Made by a program: the position numbers and the translations under genes. From Microbacterium sp. AK031 (GTDB lineage Bacteria > Actinomycetota > Actinomycetes > Actinomycetales > Microbacteriaceae): a stretch of 64,000 bases of DNA. Of the stretch, positions 34,510 through 42,970 are shown piece by piece. The notes beneath the pieces are model-generated. The model was not told the DNA's origin. It saw only the letters and a program-made list of their open reading frames with translations, and ran no database searches. Location of the stretch: positions 372,001 through 436,000 of the forward strand of contig NZ_JANUCA010000002.1 of assembly GCF_024807145.1 (NCBI RefSeq), in the 5' to 3' direction. Each line of letters begins with the position of its first letter. Position 1 is the stretch's first letter.

Positions 34510-36558
34510 TCATTTGCCCACAAGTGCGGTCTCACTGACGCCGAGCTCCGCGATCGGCTCGTCCAGCACCGAGACCTGGACCTCGCCTTCGATCCTGTCG
34601 AGGCCGCGCTCGAGGTCGGCCCAATCATTCAGCCGGTGAAGCACCTCGAGCCGGAACGCCGTCGGCCACGCGGGCAACCACTCGCACGGATGGAACTCGG
34701 TCACCACCGGGCGCCCCCACCGCGTATGGAAGATCGCCTCGTCCTGCGAACCGGCAGGGCGGACTCGCCCGCGCACGGCGAGCGTGCCGTCCGAGATCAG
34801 TTGGCTGGCGCCGACCCACAGCGCAAGCGCCCGCTCGCGCCATTGATCATCCCCGGTGATCTCCGCGAGTTCGAAGAACGACAGCACGTCGTGCAGCGAG
34901 TACTGGTCGACGGCGGTGTGCGCGGTCGAGACCGAGGTCATCCCGAAAGTGTCGATGCCGACCTCGTGCAGCAGGCTGGCCACGGGATATCGCACGGTGA
35001 AGTGCATCATCCACGTGCTCAGGTACCAAGCCGTCGTCTCCGCCGCCTCGACGTACCGACGATCTCCCGTGAGTCGGTGCAGACGCAGGGCGGAGATGAG
35101 CAGCGGACTCGAGGACTCCTTGTCGATGCAATAGGTGTCCAGCGCCCCGGCCGTGGTGTACCCGTCGCGAAGCAGCTCGTCGTAGTAGAAGTCGAACGCA
35201 CGGGTGGCGCTTTCGAGATACTCGTCTCGGCCGGTGACTTCATAGGCCTTGAGCAGTGCCGGCACGAGGAAGCAACCGACCGTGCCGCCTTCCCGGAAGA
35301 CGCTTCCGTCGGGGTTCCAGGCTTTGGCGAACTGCCCGTTCGCCTTCTGTTCGCGAAGCGCGAAGTCGCAGATACCCAGCGCGACGCGCTTGTACTCGGG
35401 GCGGGGTTCGCCGATAGCCTGCGCAAGCCCGTACGCCGTCAACAAATGCTCCGCCGCGCCACCGAGGTTGCAGGCGTCGATCGGGAAGATGCGCTTTCCG
35501 TCCGCGCCCGTGACGAACTCGGGGTGATACTCCTCGTACGGCAATTCCTTGCCGGGCTCCTTGCTCTGCTCGAGCGTCTCGACAGCCGTCTCCAGCACGC
35601 CGTCCTCCTCGGGCGAGAGGCTGAACTTGATGCGGATCATGCCGTTGGGCATGGCGAAGCGACACCAGTGGTCCAGGACGCTCAGCCCCTTGTCCCTAGC
35701 ATCCGCGTCTCCTGTGCGCACGTGCTCCTCGAGCAGGGCGACGGCGAGCAGTGCGCTCTGACCCACCCAGCCGATCTCGTACTTGGAGACCCGCGCCTTA
35801 CCGAATGCGGTGATGTCCTCATGCCACCCGCATCCGCGGTTGATGCTGACGAACCCGTCGGCCTCCTTCGTCCAGAGGAATTTCGTGTAGGCGAGGCTCA
35901 GTTCATGGAGGCGCTGCGGGCCGAACTTCTCGTACACGGGGTGACCGTAGTACCGGAACGCGAAATCGAGCAGCGGCTGGTAGTCGAGGTGTGGACGCTC
36001 CGCTGCGAATCCGCCGACGACTGCTTGGAAGACCCGACGCGGCTCCATCGAGCCTTCGTAGGCGTCCTTCCAGAAGTGCCGATGCAGCACCTGTGGCCCT
36101 TCGACCTCCGGCCACAGCAGCGAGTGCCGCTCGACATCCCCTTCGCGGGTGAGCGAACAACTGACCGCATCGTCGAGGGCGCCGCTGAGCACGACGGCCT
36201 GTCCGTCAGCGGCCGAGTAGGTGCAAGCCGGAATGGTGCCGCGGTGCCACGCCCAGGTCCACGGCGTACCGTTTGCGGCACGATCCCCGACGTATTCGGG
36301 GGTGTCGCCCCATCCGTTGCCGTTGTAACTGATACCGGGGACCATCGTGTACTGCGGCGTGAAGGTCGTCTCGAGCTCCATGCGCATCGAGTCGGTCGGC
36401 TCGTCGCACACCCTCTCCCACAGCCAGAAGCCGCCTTCTATCGGAGTGAAGGTGTCCGTCGCGCCTTCGCGTGCCAGCACCCGCAAAACCGGCGAGCCGT
36501 CACGCCGCAGAGTCCACTCATCGGCGTCGGAAACGAACTCGTACGTATCGGTGGTCAT
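34510..36558 (-). CDS. six-hairpin glycosidase-like protein, family unassigned
   Basis: About 682 residues from the second of two ATGs (36558), which has AAGGG at proper spacing. No signal peptide, so probably cytoplasmic. The N-terminal 220 residues look beta-rich (MVPGISYNGNGWGDTPEYVG); the rest is an alpha-helical barrel (GWVGQSALLAVALLEEH, DACNLGGAAEHLLTAYGLA, DYDELLRDG-like repeats) as in six-hairpin glycosidases. Candidate acidic residues lie in INRGCGWHEDITAFG and DTYCIDKESSSP. I cannot assign a GH family. It follows mmsA by 49 nt on the same strand, which suggests it hydrolyses the imported glycoside inside the cell. Confidence 0.72.
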   Translation of the reverse strand: MTTDTYEFVSDADEWTLRRDGSPVLRVLAREGATDTFTPIEGGFWLWERVCDEPTDSMRMELETTFTPQYTMVPGISYNGNGWGDTPEYVGDRAANGTPWTWAWHRGTIPACTYSAADGQAVVLSGALDDAVSCSLTREGDVERHSLLWPEVEGPQVLHRHFWKDAYEGSMEPRRVFQAVVGGFAAERPHLDYQPLLDFAFRYYGHPVYEKFGPQRLHELSLAYTKFLWTKEADGFVSINRGCGWHEDITAFGKARVSKYEIGWVGQSALLAVALLEEHVRTGDADARDKGLSVLDHWCRFAMPNGMIRIKFSLSPEEDGVLETAVETLEQSKEPGKELPYEEYHPEFVTGADGKRIFPIDACNLGGAAEHLLTAYGLAQAIGEPRPEYKRVALGICDFALREQKANGQFAKAWNPDGSVFREGGTVGCFLVPALLKAYEVTGRDEYLESATRAFDFYYDELLRDGYTTAGALDTYCIDKESSSPLLISALRLHRLTGDRRYVEAAETTAWYLSTWMMHFTVRYPVASLLHEVGIDTFGMTSVSTAHTAVDQYSLHDVLSFFELAEITGDDQWRERALALWVGASQLISDGTLAVRGRVRPAGSQDEAIFHTRWGRPVVTEFHPCEWLPAWPTAFRLEVLHRLNDWADLERGLDRIEGEVQVSVLDEPIAELGVSETALVGK

Positions 36559-36607
36559 CATCGCCCTTACTCGTGTCGTGCACGTCGTCGTGTTGTGTAC
36601 TGGGTAT

Positions 36608-38128
36608 TCAGTCGTGCTGCGGAAAGCCGAGATCGATACCGCCGTGCGCAGCGGGATCGAGCCATCTGCTCGTGATCGCCTTCTCCCGGGTGAAGAAGTC
36701 GAAACCGTGCACACCGTATGCCTTGGCATCGCCGAACAGCGAAGCCTTCCACCCACCGAAGGAGTGGTAGGCGACGGGGACGGGAATCGGCACATTGATG
36801 CCGACCATACCGACGTGGATCTCGCGTTGGAAGCGCCTCGCAGCACCCCCATCGTTCGTGAAGATCGCCGTTCCGTTGCCGAATCGCCCGGAGTTGATCA
36901 GCGCCACACCTTCATCGAAGGTCGCGACGCGGACGACCTGCAGCACCGGCCCGAAGATCTCCTCGGTGTATGCGCGGGAGTCGAGCCGGAGACCGTCCAG
37001 GAGAGTCGGACCGAAGAAGAAACCGTCCTCATTGCCCTCGACCATGCAGGTGCGGCCGTCGACGACGACGGTCGCACCGTCGTCTTCGGCGATCGCCACG
37101 TACTCCGCCACCCTCTCGCGGTGCTCCGCAGTGATGAGCGGGCCCAGATGCGGCTCGCCATCCGGCCCTCCCGCACCGTCACCAACTCGGAGCGTGGCGA
37201 CGCGCTCGACGATCTTCTCGATCAACGCATCCGCCACCGGGTCCACCGCCAGCACGACGGAGAGCGCCATGCAGCGCTCGCCGGCCGCGCCGTATCCGGC
37301 GTTCACGGCCTGGTCGGCGACGAGGTCGAGATCGGCATCCGGCAGCACGAGCATGTGATTCTTCGCGCCGCCGAGCGCCTGCACGCGCTTGCCGTGCTTG
37401 GCAGCCGTCTCGTAGATGTACTGTGCGATCGGCGTCGAACCCACGAAAGAGATCGACTGCACGTCGGGAGACTTCATCAGACCGTCGACGGCGACCTTGT
37501 CACCGTTGAGCACGGTGAACACGCCGTCGGGGAGGCCCGCTTCCTTCCAGAGTTCGGCGATCCAGAGCGAGGCGGATGGATCCTTCTCACTCGGCTTGAG
37601 GATCACCGCGTTTCCTGCGGCGATCGCGATCGGGAAGAACCACATCGGCACCATCGCAGGGAAGTTGAACGGCGATATGATGCCGACCACGCCGAGCGGC
37701 TGCTTCGTCGTGTAGACGTCGATCCCACTCGACACGTTCTCCGAGAACGCTCCCTTGATGAGGTGCGGGAATCCGGTCGCGAGTTCCACCACCTCCTGGC
37801 CGCGAGCGATCTCGCCCATCGCATCGGAGTGTACCTTGCCGTGCTCACGGGTGATGATGGCGGCCAACTCCGGCTTGCGCTCGTTCAACAACTCGCGGAA
37901 GGCGAAGAGAACGCTCTGGCGCCGCGCCATCGACAGCTCACTCCACACTTCGAAGCCGCGCCGGGCCGACGCGATCGCCGCATCGATCTCCTCCTGATCA
38001 GCGAGAGCGACCTGCGCCTGAACCCATCCGGTCGCCGGGTTGTACACCGGAGCAGTCCTGCCGCTCCCGGACGCACGTGGCGCGCCGTCGATCCAGTGGC
38101 CGATCGTTTGCGTTTGCGTCGTGGACAT
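36608..38128 (-). CDS. mmsA: methylmalonate/malonate-semialdehyde dehydrogenase (MmsA/IolA type)
   Basis: A 506-residue CoA-acylating aldehyde dehydrogenase. ISPFNFPAMVPMWFFPIAIA (residues about 160-179) is characteristic of the MmsA family; the nucleophilic Cys lies in GYGAAGERCMALS and FVGSTPIAQYIYETAA is the cofactor strand. In inositol breakdown it converts malonate semialdehyde to acetyl-CoA; in valine breakdown it makes propionyl-CoA. Start ATG 38128 (MSTTQTQTIGHW) lies 2 nt after the aldolase stop. The context favours the inositol-like role. Confidence 0.9.
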   Translation of the reverse strand: MSTTQTQTIGHWIDGAPRASGSGRTAPVYNPATGWVQAQVALADQEEIDAAIASARRGFEVWSELSMARRQSVLFAFRELLNERKPELAAIITREHGKVHSDAMGEIARGQEVVELATGFPHLIKGAFSENVSSGIDVYTTKQPLGVVGIISPFNFPAMVPMWFFPIAIAAGNAVILKPSEKDPSASLWIAELWKEAGLPDGVFTVLNGDKVAVDGLMKSPDVQSISFVGSTPIAQYIYETAAKHGKRVQALGGAKNHMLVLPDADLDLVADQAVNAGYGAAGERCMALSVVLAVDPVADALIEKIVERVATLRVGDGAGGPDGEPHLGPLITAEHRERVAEYVAIAEDDGATVVVDGRTCMVEGNEDGFFFGPTLLDGLRLDSRAYTEEIFGPVLQVVRVATFDEGVALINSGRFGNGTAIFTNDGGAARRFQREIHVGMVGINVPIPVPVAYHSFGGWKASLFGDAKAYGVHGFDFFTREKAITSRWLDPAAHGGIDLGFPQHD

Positions 38129-38130
38129 CG

Positions 38131-39039
38131 TCAATTCTTCTCCGGTAGTTCTGCGGGATGCACAAGACGTGCGGCCTGATCGATCGCGGTCGCGACATCG
38201 CCACCCGGTGGATACAGCAACGTGCGACCGACCGTGAGCCCGCGGACTCCGGGGACCTGCAGGGCTTTCTCCCAGCGTGCGAAGGTGTCGTCCGGATCCG
38301 GGCCGACGTCGCCGCCGAGCAGCAAGGTCGGCAGGGTGGTCGCAGCCATCACCCGCTCCATGTCGTCGACGACCGGTATCTTCAACCAACTGTGCGAACT
38401 GGTCGCCCCCAGACCGGCCGCAATCGCCACGGAGTGGATCACCGCATCCGTCGACAGGTCGTTCTCGACGCGTCCGTCGACACGGCGGCTGATGAACGGC
38501 TCGAGAATGATGGGCAGGTCGGCGGCCGCGCATTCGGTCACCACGCGCCCGGTCGCCTCGAGCGTGGAGACCGTCGCCGGGTCGTCCACGTCGACGCGGA
38601 TCAGGGCCTTGGTCATGTCGGCGCCGATCTTCTTGGCAGAGCGTGCGTCGACGGCCGTGTACCGATCGTCCATCTCGAAAGACGATCCTCGAAGCCCCCC
38701 GCGATTCATCGAAGCTACGACGAGCTTGTCGTTCAGCAGACCCATCAGTGCGAGGTCGTCGAGGATGTCCGCCGTGCCGAGCACACCATCCACGCGTGGG
38801 TGGCTCAGCGCCTCGGCGAGCCGCTCGAGGAGCTCTCGCCTGTCCGCCATCGCGAACGGATCGCCCCCGACGCCCAGCGCACCGCGCGCCGGATGATCCG
38901 CGGCGACGATGAACAGGCGGCCGTCGTCGCACAGAATCGGCCGTCGCGTTCGAGCAAGGTGCGCGCGTTCGACTGCACCGGGATCGGTGGCACGGACAGC
39001 GCGAAGCCGAGCGAGCTCCGCAGACTCGAGACGTGTCAT
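38131..39039 (-). CDS. (beta/alpha)8-barrel aldolase-like protein (Cgl0158-type)
   Basis: About 302 residues from ATG 39039 (MTRLESAELARLRAV); an alternative ATG at 39075 directly abuts GGGAGG. The sequence resembles class I aldolases of the LacD/DeoC/IolJ kind and the actinobacterial Cgl0158 group found with inositol genes. Candidate active-site segments are VAADHPARG, LVVASMNRGG, ALIRVDVDD and SHSWLKIPVVDD, the last with a likely Schiff-base Lys. Cleavage of a phosphorylated deoxy-keto acid to malonate semialdehyde would feed the next gene (mmsA). Activity is inferred. Confidence 0.72.
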   Translation of the reverse strand: MTRLESAELARLRAVRATDPGAVERAHLARTRRPILCDDGRLFIVAADHPARGALGVGGDPFAMADRRELLERLAEALSHPRVDGVLGTADILDDLALMGLLNDKLVVASMNRGGLRGSSFEMDDRYTAVDARSAKKIGADMTKALIRVDVDDPATVSTLEATGRVVTECAAADLPIILEPFISRRVDGRVENDLSTDAVIHSVAIAAGLGATSSHSWLKIPVVDDMERVMAATTLPTLLLGGDVGPDPDDTFARWEKALQVPGVRGLTVGRTLLYPPGGDVATAIDQAARLVHPAELPEKN

Positions 39040-39099
39040 CTGTCGTGACCATCCTTCAGCATCGTATCCACTCATCCTCCCGGATGAGACGTCAGCAGT

Positions 39100-39119
39100 A
39101 TGTCTTGACAATCTCACAT
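39100..39119. promoter_or_regulatory. candidate GntR/UTRA operator, copy 4
   Basis: ATGT, 12 bp, ACAT, with core TGTCTTGACA (39101-39110), which differs by one base from copy 2. It lies 61 bp upstream of the aldolase ATG and in the gap to the divergent KDPG aldolase gene. Confidence 0.62.
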
Positions 39120-39251
39120 TAGGAGGGATTCGCGCATTCGTCAAGGTCGTCTCTCCCTACAGAAGAATCCAAGCGATCACACTCGACGCGACCTGTCACT
39201 ACAGCCTGCGTGATGCACGAGAATGGAAGCATCACCCATCGAGGAGCTTCC

Positions 39252-39890
39252 ATGACCGACCGTCTCGCCCGCGCCCGTGCCACCGGCGTTCTCGCCGTAC
39301 TACGCGCCCCGTCCCCCGAGCAGGCGCTCGACGCGGCCGACGCGATCATCCGCGGCGGCGTCGCCGGCATCGAGGTCACGTACTCCACGCCCGACGCTCC
39401 CGCCGTGATCCGCGAGTTGATCGCCCGGCACGGTGACGCGGCCTATGTCGGCGCTGGTACTGTCACCACCATCGAGCAGGCGACCGCCGCAGCCGACGCG
39501 GGTGCCGAGTTCCTGGTGAGCCCCGGCACCCTGCCAGACCTCACCCGCGCGATGCTCGACACCGGACGAGTCGTGATGACCGGCGCAATGACCCCCACCG
39601 AGGTCATGGGCGCCCTCGCACTCGGAGTCGACGTCGTGAAGATCTTCCCGGCATCCCTCGGCGGTCCGTCCTACCTCGGAGCGCTGCGCGGACCGTTCCC
39701 GGGTGCACCGCTCATGCCCACCGGCGGCGTGAAGCCCGACAACCTGGCCGACTGGTTCGCGGCAGGTGCGGTGGCCGTGGGCGCCGGCGGCGACCTCGCG
39801 AACTCCGCATCGATCAAGGCCGGCGACTGGGCCGACCTCACCGCGCGCGCGGAGGCGTTCGCCGCGGCATTCGCCGCCGTACGCGGCTGA
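39252..39890 (+). CDS. eda: KDPG/KHG aldolase (Eda type)
   Basis: About 212 residues from ATG 39252, preceded by GAGGAG. A class I aldolase: Glu in GIEVTYSTP, GAGTVTT, the Schiff-base lysine expected at K130 in VDVVKIFPAS, and PTGGVKPDN. It splits 2-keto-3-deoxy-6-phosphogluconate into pyruvate and glyceraldehyde-3-phosphate. The 2-nt gap to the TSUP gene implies co-transcription. It diverges from the aldolase-mmsA operon, but whether it belongs to the same regulon is unclear. Confidence 0.9.
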   Translation: MTDRLARARATGVLAVLRAPSPEQALDAADAIIRGGVAGIEVTYSTPDAPAVIRELIARHGDAAYVGAGTVTTIEQATAAADAGAEFLVSPGTLPDLTRAMLDTGRVVMTGAMTPTEVMGALALGVDVVKIFPASLGGPSYLGALRGPFPGAPLMPTGGVKPDNLADWFAAGAVAVGAGGDLANSASIKAGDWADLTARAEAFAAAFAAVRG

Positions 39891-39892
39891 GC

Positions 39893-40639
39893 GTGCCGGA
39901 CCTCCTGCCGTGGGCGTGGGCCGTTCTGGCCCTCGCCGCCCTGACGATCGGCCTCGCGAAGACGGCGATCCCCGGTGGCGGCATCCTGCCCGTGGCGCTG
40001 TTCGCGGCTGTCCTGCCCGCCCGCACGTCGACCGCGGCGCTGTTGCTCCTGCTGATCGTCGGCGATATGTTCGCGTTGATCGCCTATCGGCGGCACGCGC
40101 ACTGGCCGACGCTGCTGCGATTGGCACCGGCGGTCGTCGCCGGCCTGCTGGCCGGCTTCGCGTTCCTCGCGCTCGGCGATGACAGCATCGTGCGCCGCGC
40201 TATCGGTGTCATCCTGCTCGCGATGATCGCCGTGACGCTGTGGCGTCGCTGGCGTCAACGCAGGACGGATGCCGCACCCGCCGAGCATGGCATCGTGATC
40301 GCGTCCTCATATGGGGCACTCGCCGGCTTCACGACCATGGTCGCGAATGCCGCAGGACCTGTGATGTCGATGTACTTCCTCGCGATGCGCACACCGGTGC
40401 AGGTGTTCCTCGGCACCTCGGCATGGTTCTTCGCGATCGTGAACCTCGCGAAGGTGCCCTTCCTCGCGAGCATCGGGCTGTTCAGTGGCCCTGTGCTGCT
40501 GATGGATGCCGTGCTGATCCCGCTCGTCGTCATCGGCGCGCTGGTCGGTGTGCGCGTGGCCCGCCGGATGAAGCAGCAGGTGTTCGACTGGATCGTGATC
40601 TGTCTCACGATCGTCGGTGCCGGCTACCTGCTGTTCTGA
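39893..40639 (+). CDS. TSUP family (TauE/SafE) membrane transporter
   Basis: A 248-residue protein with about seven to eight hydrophobic helices, starting at GTG 39893, 2 nt after eda. IGLAKTAIPGGGILPVALFA and AGFTTMVANAAGPVMSMYFLA are the duplicated TSUP half-motifs. Family members export sulfite, sulfoacetate or other small organic anions; pairing with an aldolase suggests export or import of a keto- or sugar acid. The end lies just 21 bp before an IS5-family insertion and is intact. Confidence 0.85.
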   Translation: MPDLLPWAWAVLALAALTIGLAKTAIPGGGILPVALFAAVLPARTSTAALLLLLIVGDMFALIAYRRHAHWPTLLRLAPAVVAGLLAGFAFLALGDDSIVRRAIGVILLAMIAVTLWRRWRQRRTDAAPAEHGIVIASSYGALAGFTTMVANAAGPVMSMYFLAMRTPVQVFLGTSAWFFAIVNLAKVPFLASIGLFSGPVLLMDAVLIPLVVIGALVGVRVARRMKQQVFDWIVICLTIVGAGYLLF

Positions 40640-40660
40640 GCCGACCCCGCGGCGGAACGA

Positions 40661-41341
40661 CTAGGGCGCGTCTCCTAACCGCTTGAGCCAGAGGGTGATG
40701 GCGCGAAGGACGGCTCCGCCGCGGTAGGCGAGGGCGAGCTTGTCGTAGCGAGTGGCGAGTCCACGCCATTGCTTGTCTTCGTTGAAGCCGCGTTCGACGA
40801 CGTTGCGTCCCTTGTAGTCCTCGACGTCGTAGGTTACCGGCCTGCCGCCCTTGGAGCCGCGACGTTTGCGGTGTCCTCGCTGATCAGCCGGCTCTGGGAT
40901 CACTGCGATGATGTCGCGATCACGCAGGTGCTGCCGGATCGCGCGGGACGAGTATGCCTTGTCCCCGCGGACCCGATCCGGGCGGGTGCGCGGCCGGCCT
41001 GGCCCGCGCCGAGCGACGCGAAGATGATCCATCAGGACGGGGAACATCGGTGAGTCACCGGCCTGTCCGGGGCCGACGAGCACGACCAGCGGTCGCCCGC
41101 GTCCATCGACGAGGTGGTGGATCTTCGTGCTCAACCCACCGCGTGAGCGGCCGATCGCGTGGTCAGGCGGTTCCTCGCGTAGATTCTTGTAACTCGCCAG
41201 ATCCCCCTGTGTCGCGCGGGAGGTTCGTCGCGTGCTGATGGGCGCGGTTGACCGTCGAGTCCACGCTGATCGCCCAGTCGATCTCCCCCGCAGCATCCGC
41301 GTCGGCGAGGATCTCGGCGAAGATCTTGTCCCACGTGCCAT
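40661..41341 (-). CDS. IS5-family transposase, second frame (DDE domain)
   Basis: The productive part starts near 41203, where the protein becomes recognisable (GDLASYKNLREEPPDHAIG), and continues with RSRGGLSTKIHHLVDG, GDKAYSSRAIRQHLR and VVERGFNEDKQWRGLATRYDK. These include the second Asp and the Glu of the DDE triad. The stop codon lies within the terminal inverted repeat, usual for this group. The frame is +1 relative to the first, so a fusion needs a frameshift near the five-G run on the minus strand (41203-41207). Confidence 0.82.
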   Translation of the reverse strand: MARGTRSSPRSSPTRMLRGRSTGRSAWTRRSTAPISTRRTSRATQGDLASYKNLREEPPDHAIGRSRGGLSTKIHHLVDGRGRPLVVLVGPGQAGDSPMFPVLMDHLRVARRGPGRPRTRPDRVRGDKAYSSRAIRQHLRDRDIIAVIPEPADQRGHRKRRGSKGGRPVTYDVEDYKGRNVVERGFNEDKQWRGLATRYDKLALAYRGGAVLRAITLWLKRLGDAP

Positions 41342-41564
41342 CGCCGCTGAACCGGCGATGCCGCTTCCATGCCGTCTGCCATGGGCCGAACTCCGCCGGC
41401 AGATCCCGCCAAGGCGAGCCCGTCCGGAACCGCCACACGATACCCTCGACCACCCGACGATGATCCTGGAACGGCCGACCGCCTTTGCCCGAGGCCAGCG
41501 GCATCAACGGCTCGATCCGAGCCCACGCCGAATCAGAAAGCGACTGAGTACGCGACACGTCCAC
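41163..41564 (-). CDS. IS5-family transposase, first frame
   Basis: A 133-residue N-terminal part: LSDSAWARIEPLMP, GGRPFQDHRRVVEGIVWRFRTGSPWRDLP, and WAISVDSTVNRAHQHA carrying the first catalytic Asp. It reads out of frame past the five-G run and stops after STRGTA. It overlaps the second frame; the two would make one transposase by programmed +1 frameshifting, or the copy is inactive. Confidence 0.85.
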   Translation of the reverse strand: MDVSRTQSLSDSAWARIEPLMPLASGKGGRPFQDHRRVVEGIVWRFRTGSPWRDLPAEFGPWQTAWKRHRRFSGDGTWDKIFAEILADADAAGEIDWAISVDSTVNRAHQHATNLPRDTGGSGELQESTRGTA

Positions 41565-41777
41565 AAGCCTGCCGCCAATCGCCCGACAAGTTAGGAGACG
41601 CGCCCTAGCTGTGATGTCCAGGGACGTTGTTGCGTGAGTCGCGAGTGATCTACTGACGGGCGAAGGCCTCCTGTTGCGAGAGTGGAGCTGTCTAGAAACC
41701 GCTCACGCACACAGGAGGCCTTCGTGTCCCACGCTAACGCTGCTCGGGACTGCTGCACGGATAGGTGACAGTTGTAG

Positions 41778-42680
41778 TCACGCCGCCAGTGCGACGGTCG
41801 TGTTCATGATGGTCTCGAATTCGACCGGGGTCAAACGGCCCAGAGCGGCCTGTCGACGACGTCGGTGATAGGTCCGCTCGATCCAGGTCACGATCGCGAT
41901 GCGCAGCTGCTCACGGGTGGTCCAGGAGCGGCGGTCGAGGACGTTCTTCTGCAGCAGAGCGAAGAAGCTCTCTATGGCGGCGTTGTCTCCGCAGGAGGCC
42001 ACGCGTCCCATCGAACCGACCAGTCGGTGACGGGACAAGGCGCGCAGGAACTTCCTGCTTCGAAATTGCGATCCGCGGTCGGAGTGGACCACGCAGCCGG
42101 CGACCTCACCGCGCATCTGGGCGGCGTTCTCCAACGCTCGCACGGCCAAGCTCGACTTCATCCGGGAGTCGATGGAGTACCCGACGATCTTGTTCCCGAA
42201 CACGTCCTTGATCGCGCAGAGGTAGAGCTTGCCCTCCGCCGTCTTGTGCTCCGTGATGTCGGTCAGCCAGAGCTGGTTCGGGAGTTCGGCGGTGAACTCG
42301 TGCCGCACCCGACCCTTCTCGTCTGTCACAGTGCAGAGGCCGTCGTGGACGGCGGGGCCGGGCTTCTTGCCGTTCTTGCCCCGTTTCTTCCCGAACGCGC
42401 TCCACCAGCCGTTCGCAGCGGTGATCCGCCACGCAGTCCGATCCGCCATCGCCTCACCGGCCTCCCGGGCCTCGTCGGCGAGGAGCCGATGACCGAACTC
42501 CGGGTCATCGCGGTGCGCGTGAAACAGTGCGTTCGCGCGATACGCCTCCACGATCTCGGCGTTCGTGATCGGGTCGGCCAGCCACCGGTAATAGGGCTGG
42601 CGGGAGAGCTTCAACACCCGGCACGTCACCGTGACGGGGATCCCGTCAGCGGCGAGCTCTCTCACGAGCGGGTACATCAT
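41778..42680 (-). CDS. IS3-family transposase OrfB (DDE integrase core)
   Basis: A 300-residue catalytic subunit. An HTH_21-like region (HRDDPEFGHRLLADEAREAG) precedes the integrase core with Asp in LWLTDITEHKT, Asp in VVHSDRGSQFRS and Glu in NAAIESFFALLQ. The start overlaps the orfA stop by 4 nt in the -1 frame, next to GGGAAAATGA. A fused OrfAB by -1 frameshifting is therefore likely, as in other IS3 elements. No internal stop, so the copy may be active. Confidence 0.92.
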   Translation of the reverse strand: MMYPLVRELAADGIPVTVTCRVLKLSRQPYYRWLADPITNAEIVEAYRANALFHAHRDDPEFGHRLLADEAREAGEAMADRTAWRITAANGWWSAFGKKRGKNGKKPGPAVHDGLCTVTDEKGRVRHEFTAELPNQLWLTDITEHKTAEGKLYLCAIKDVFGNKIVGYSIDSRMKSSLAVRALENAAQMRGEVAGCVVHSDRGSQFRSRKFLRALSRHRLVGSMGRVASCGDNAAIESFFALLQKNVLDRRSWTTREQLRIAIVTWIERTYHRRRRQAALGRLTPVEFETIMNTTVALAA

Positions 42681-42970
42681 TTTCCCGGCAGATGCGCCTG
42701 TGACAGATACGCCGTCGCCCGCCGCAGCACCTCGACTTCCTGCTCGAGGAGCCTGTTGCGCTTACGCAGCTGCCTCATCTCGTCGCTCTCCGAGCGTGTC
42801 ACTCCCGGCTGCTCGCCATCGTCGATACGGGCTTCGCGAAGCCACTTATCCAGAGTGCCCACGTGCACTCCGAAGTCTTTCGCTATCTGCGCGAGCGTCA
42901 CGTTCGCTTCACGGGTCTGCGCCACACGAACGACATCGTCGCGGAACTCCTTGGGAAACGCCTTGGGCAT
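42677..42970 (-). CDS. IS3-family transposase OrfA (HTH and leucine zipper)
   Basis: A 97-residue DNA-binding subunit. FPKEFRDDVVRVAQTREANVTLAQIAKDFGVHVGTLDKWL contains the helix-turn-helix (split: FPKEFRDDVVRVAQ, TLAQIAKDFGVHVGTLDKWL). A C-terminal coiled coil RQLRKRNRLLEQEVEVLRRA follows, which mediates assembly with OrfB. Confidence 0.92.
   Translation of the reverse strand: MPKAFPKEFRDDVVRVAQTREANVTLAQIAKDFGVHVGTLDKWLREARIDDGEQPGVTRSESDEMRQLRKRNRLLEQEVEVLRRATAYLSQAHLPGK

Larger units (their letters stand above)
40661..41608 (-). mobile_element. IS5-family element (IS427-like group)
   Basis: Two overlapping transposase frames are bounded by perfect inverted repeats: TAGGGCGCGTCTCCTAAC (40662-40679) and its complement ending at 41607. 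CTAG occurs at both edges (40661-40664, 41605-41608) and is either a 4-bp target duplication or part of the repeat. About 940 bp long. Confidence 0.88.

Noticed and set aside
34480..36675. Long open frame on the + strand opposite the six-hairpin gene
   Set aside because: Antisense shadow of a gene with clear protein character; no motif and no ribosome-binding site.
36608..39052. A single 814-codon reading as a fused aldehyde dehydrogenase with an N-terminal domain
   Set aside because: The N-terminal part is the wrong frame of the (beta/alpha)8 aldolase gene; mmsA has a normal start at 38128.
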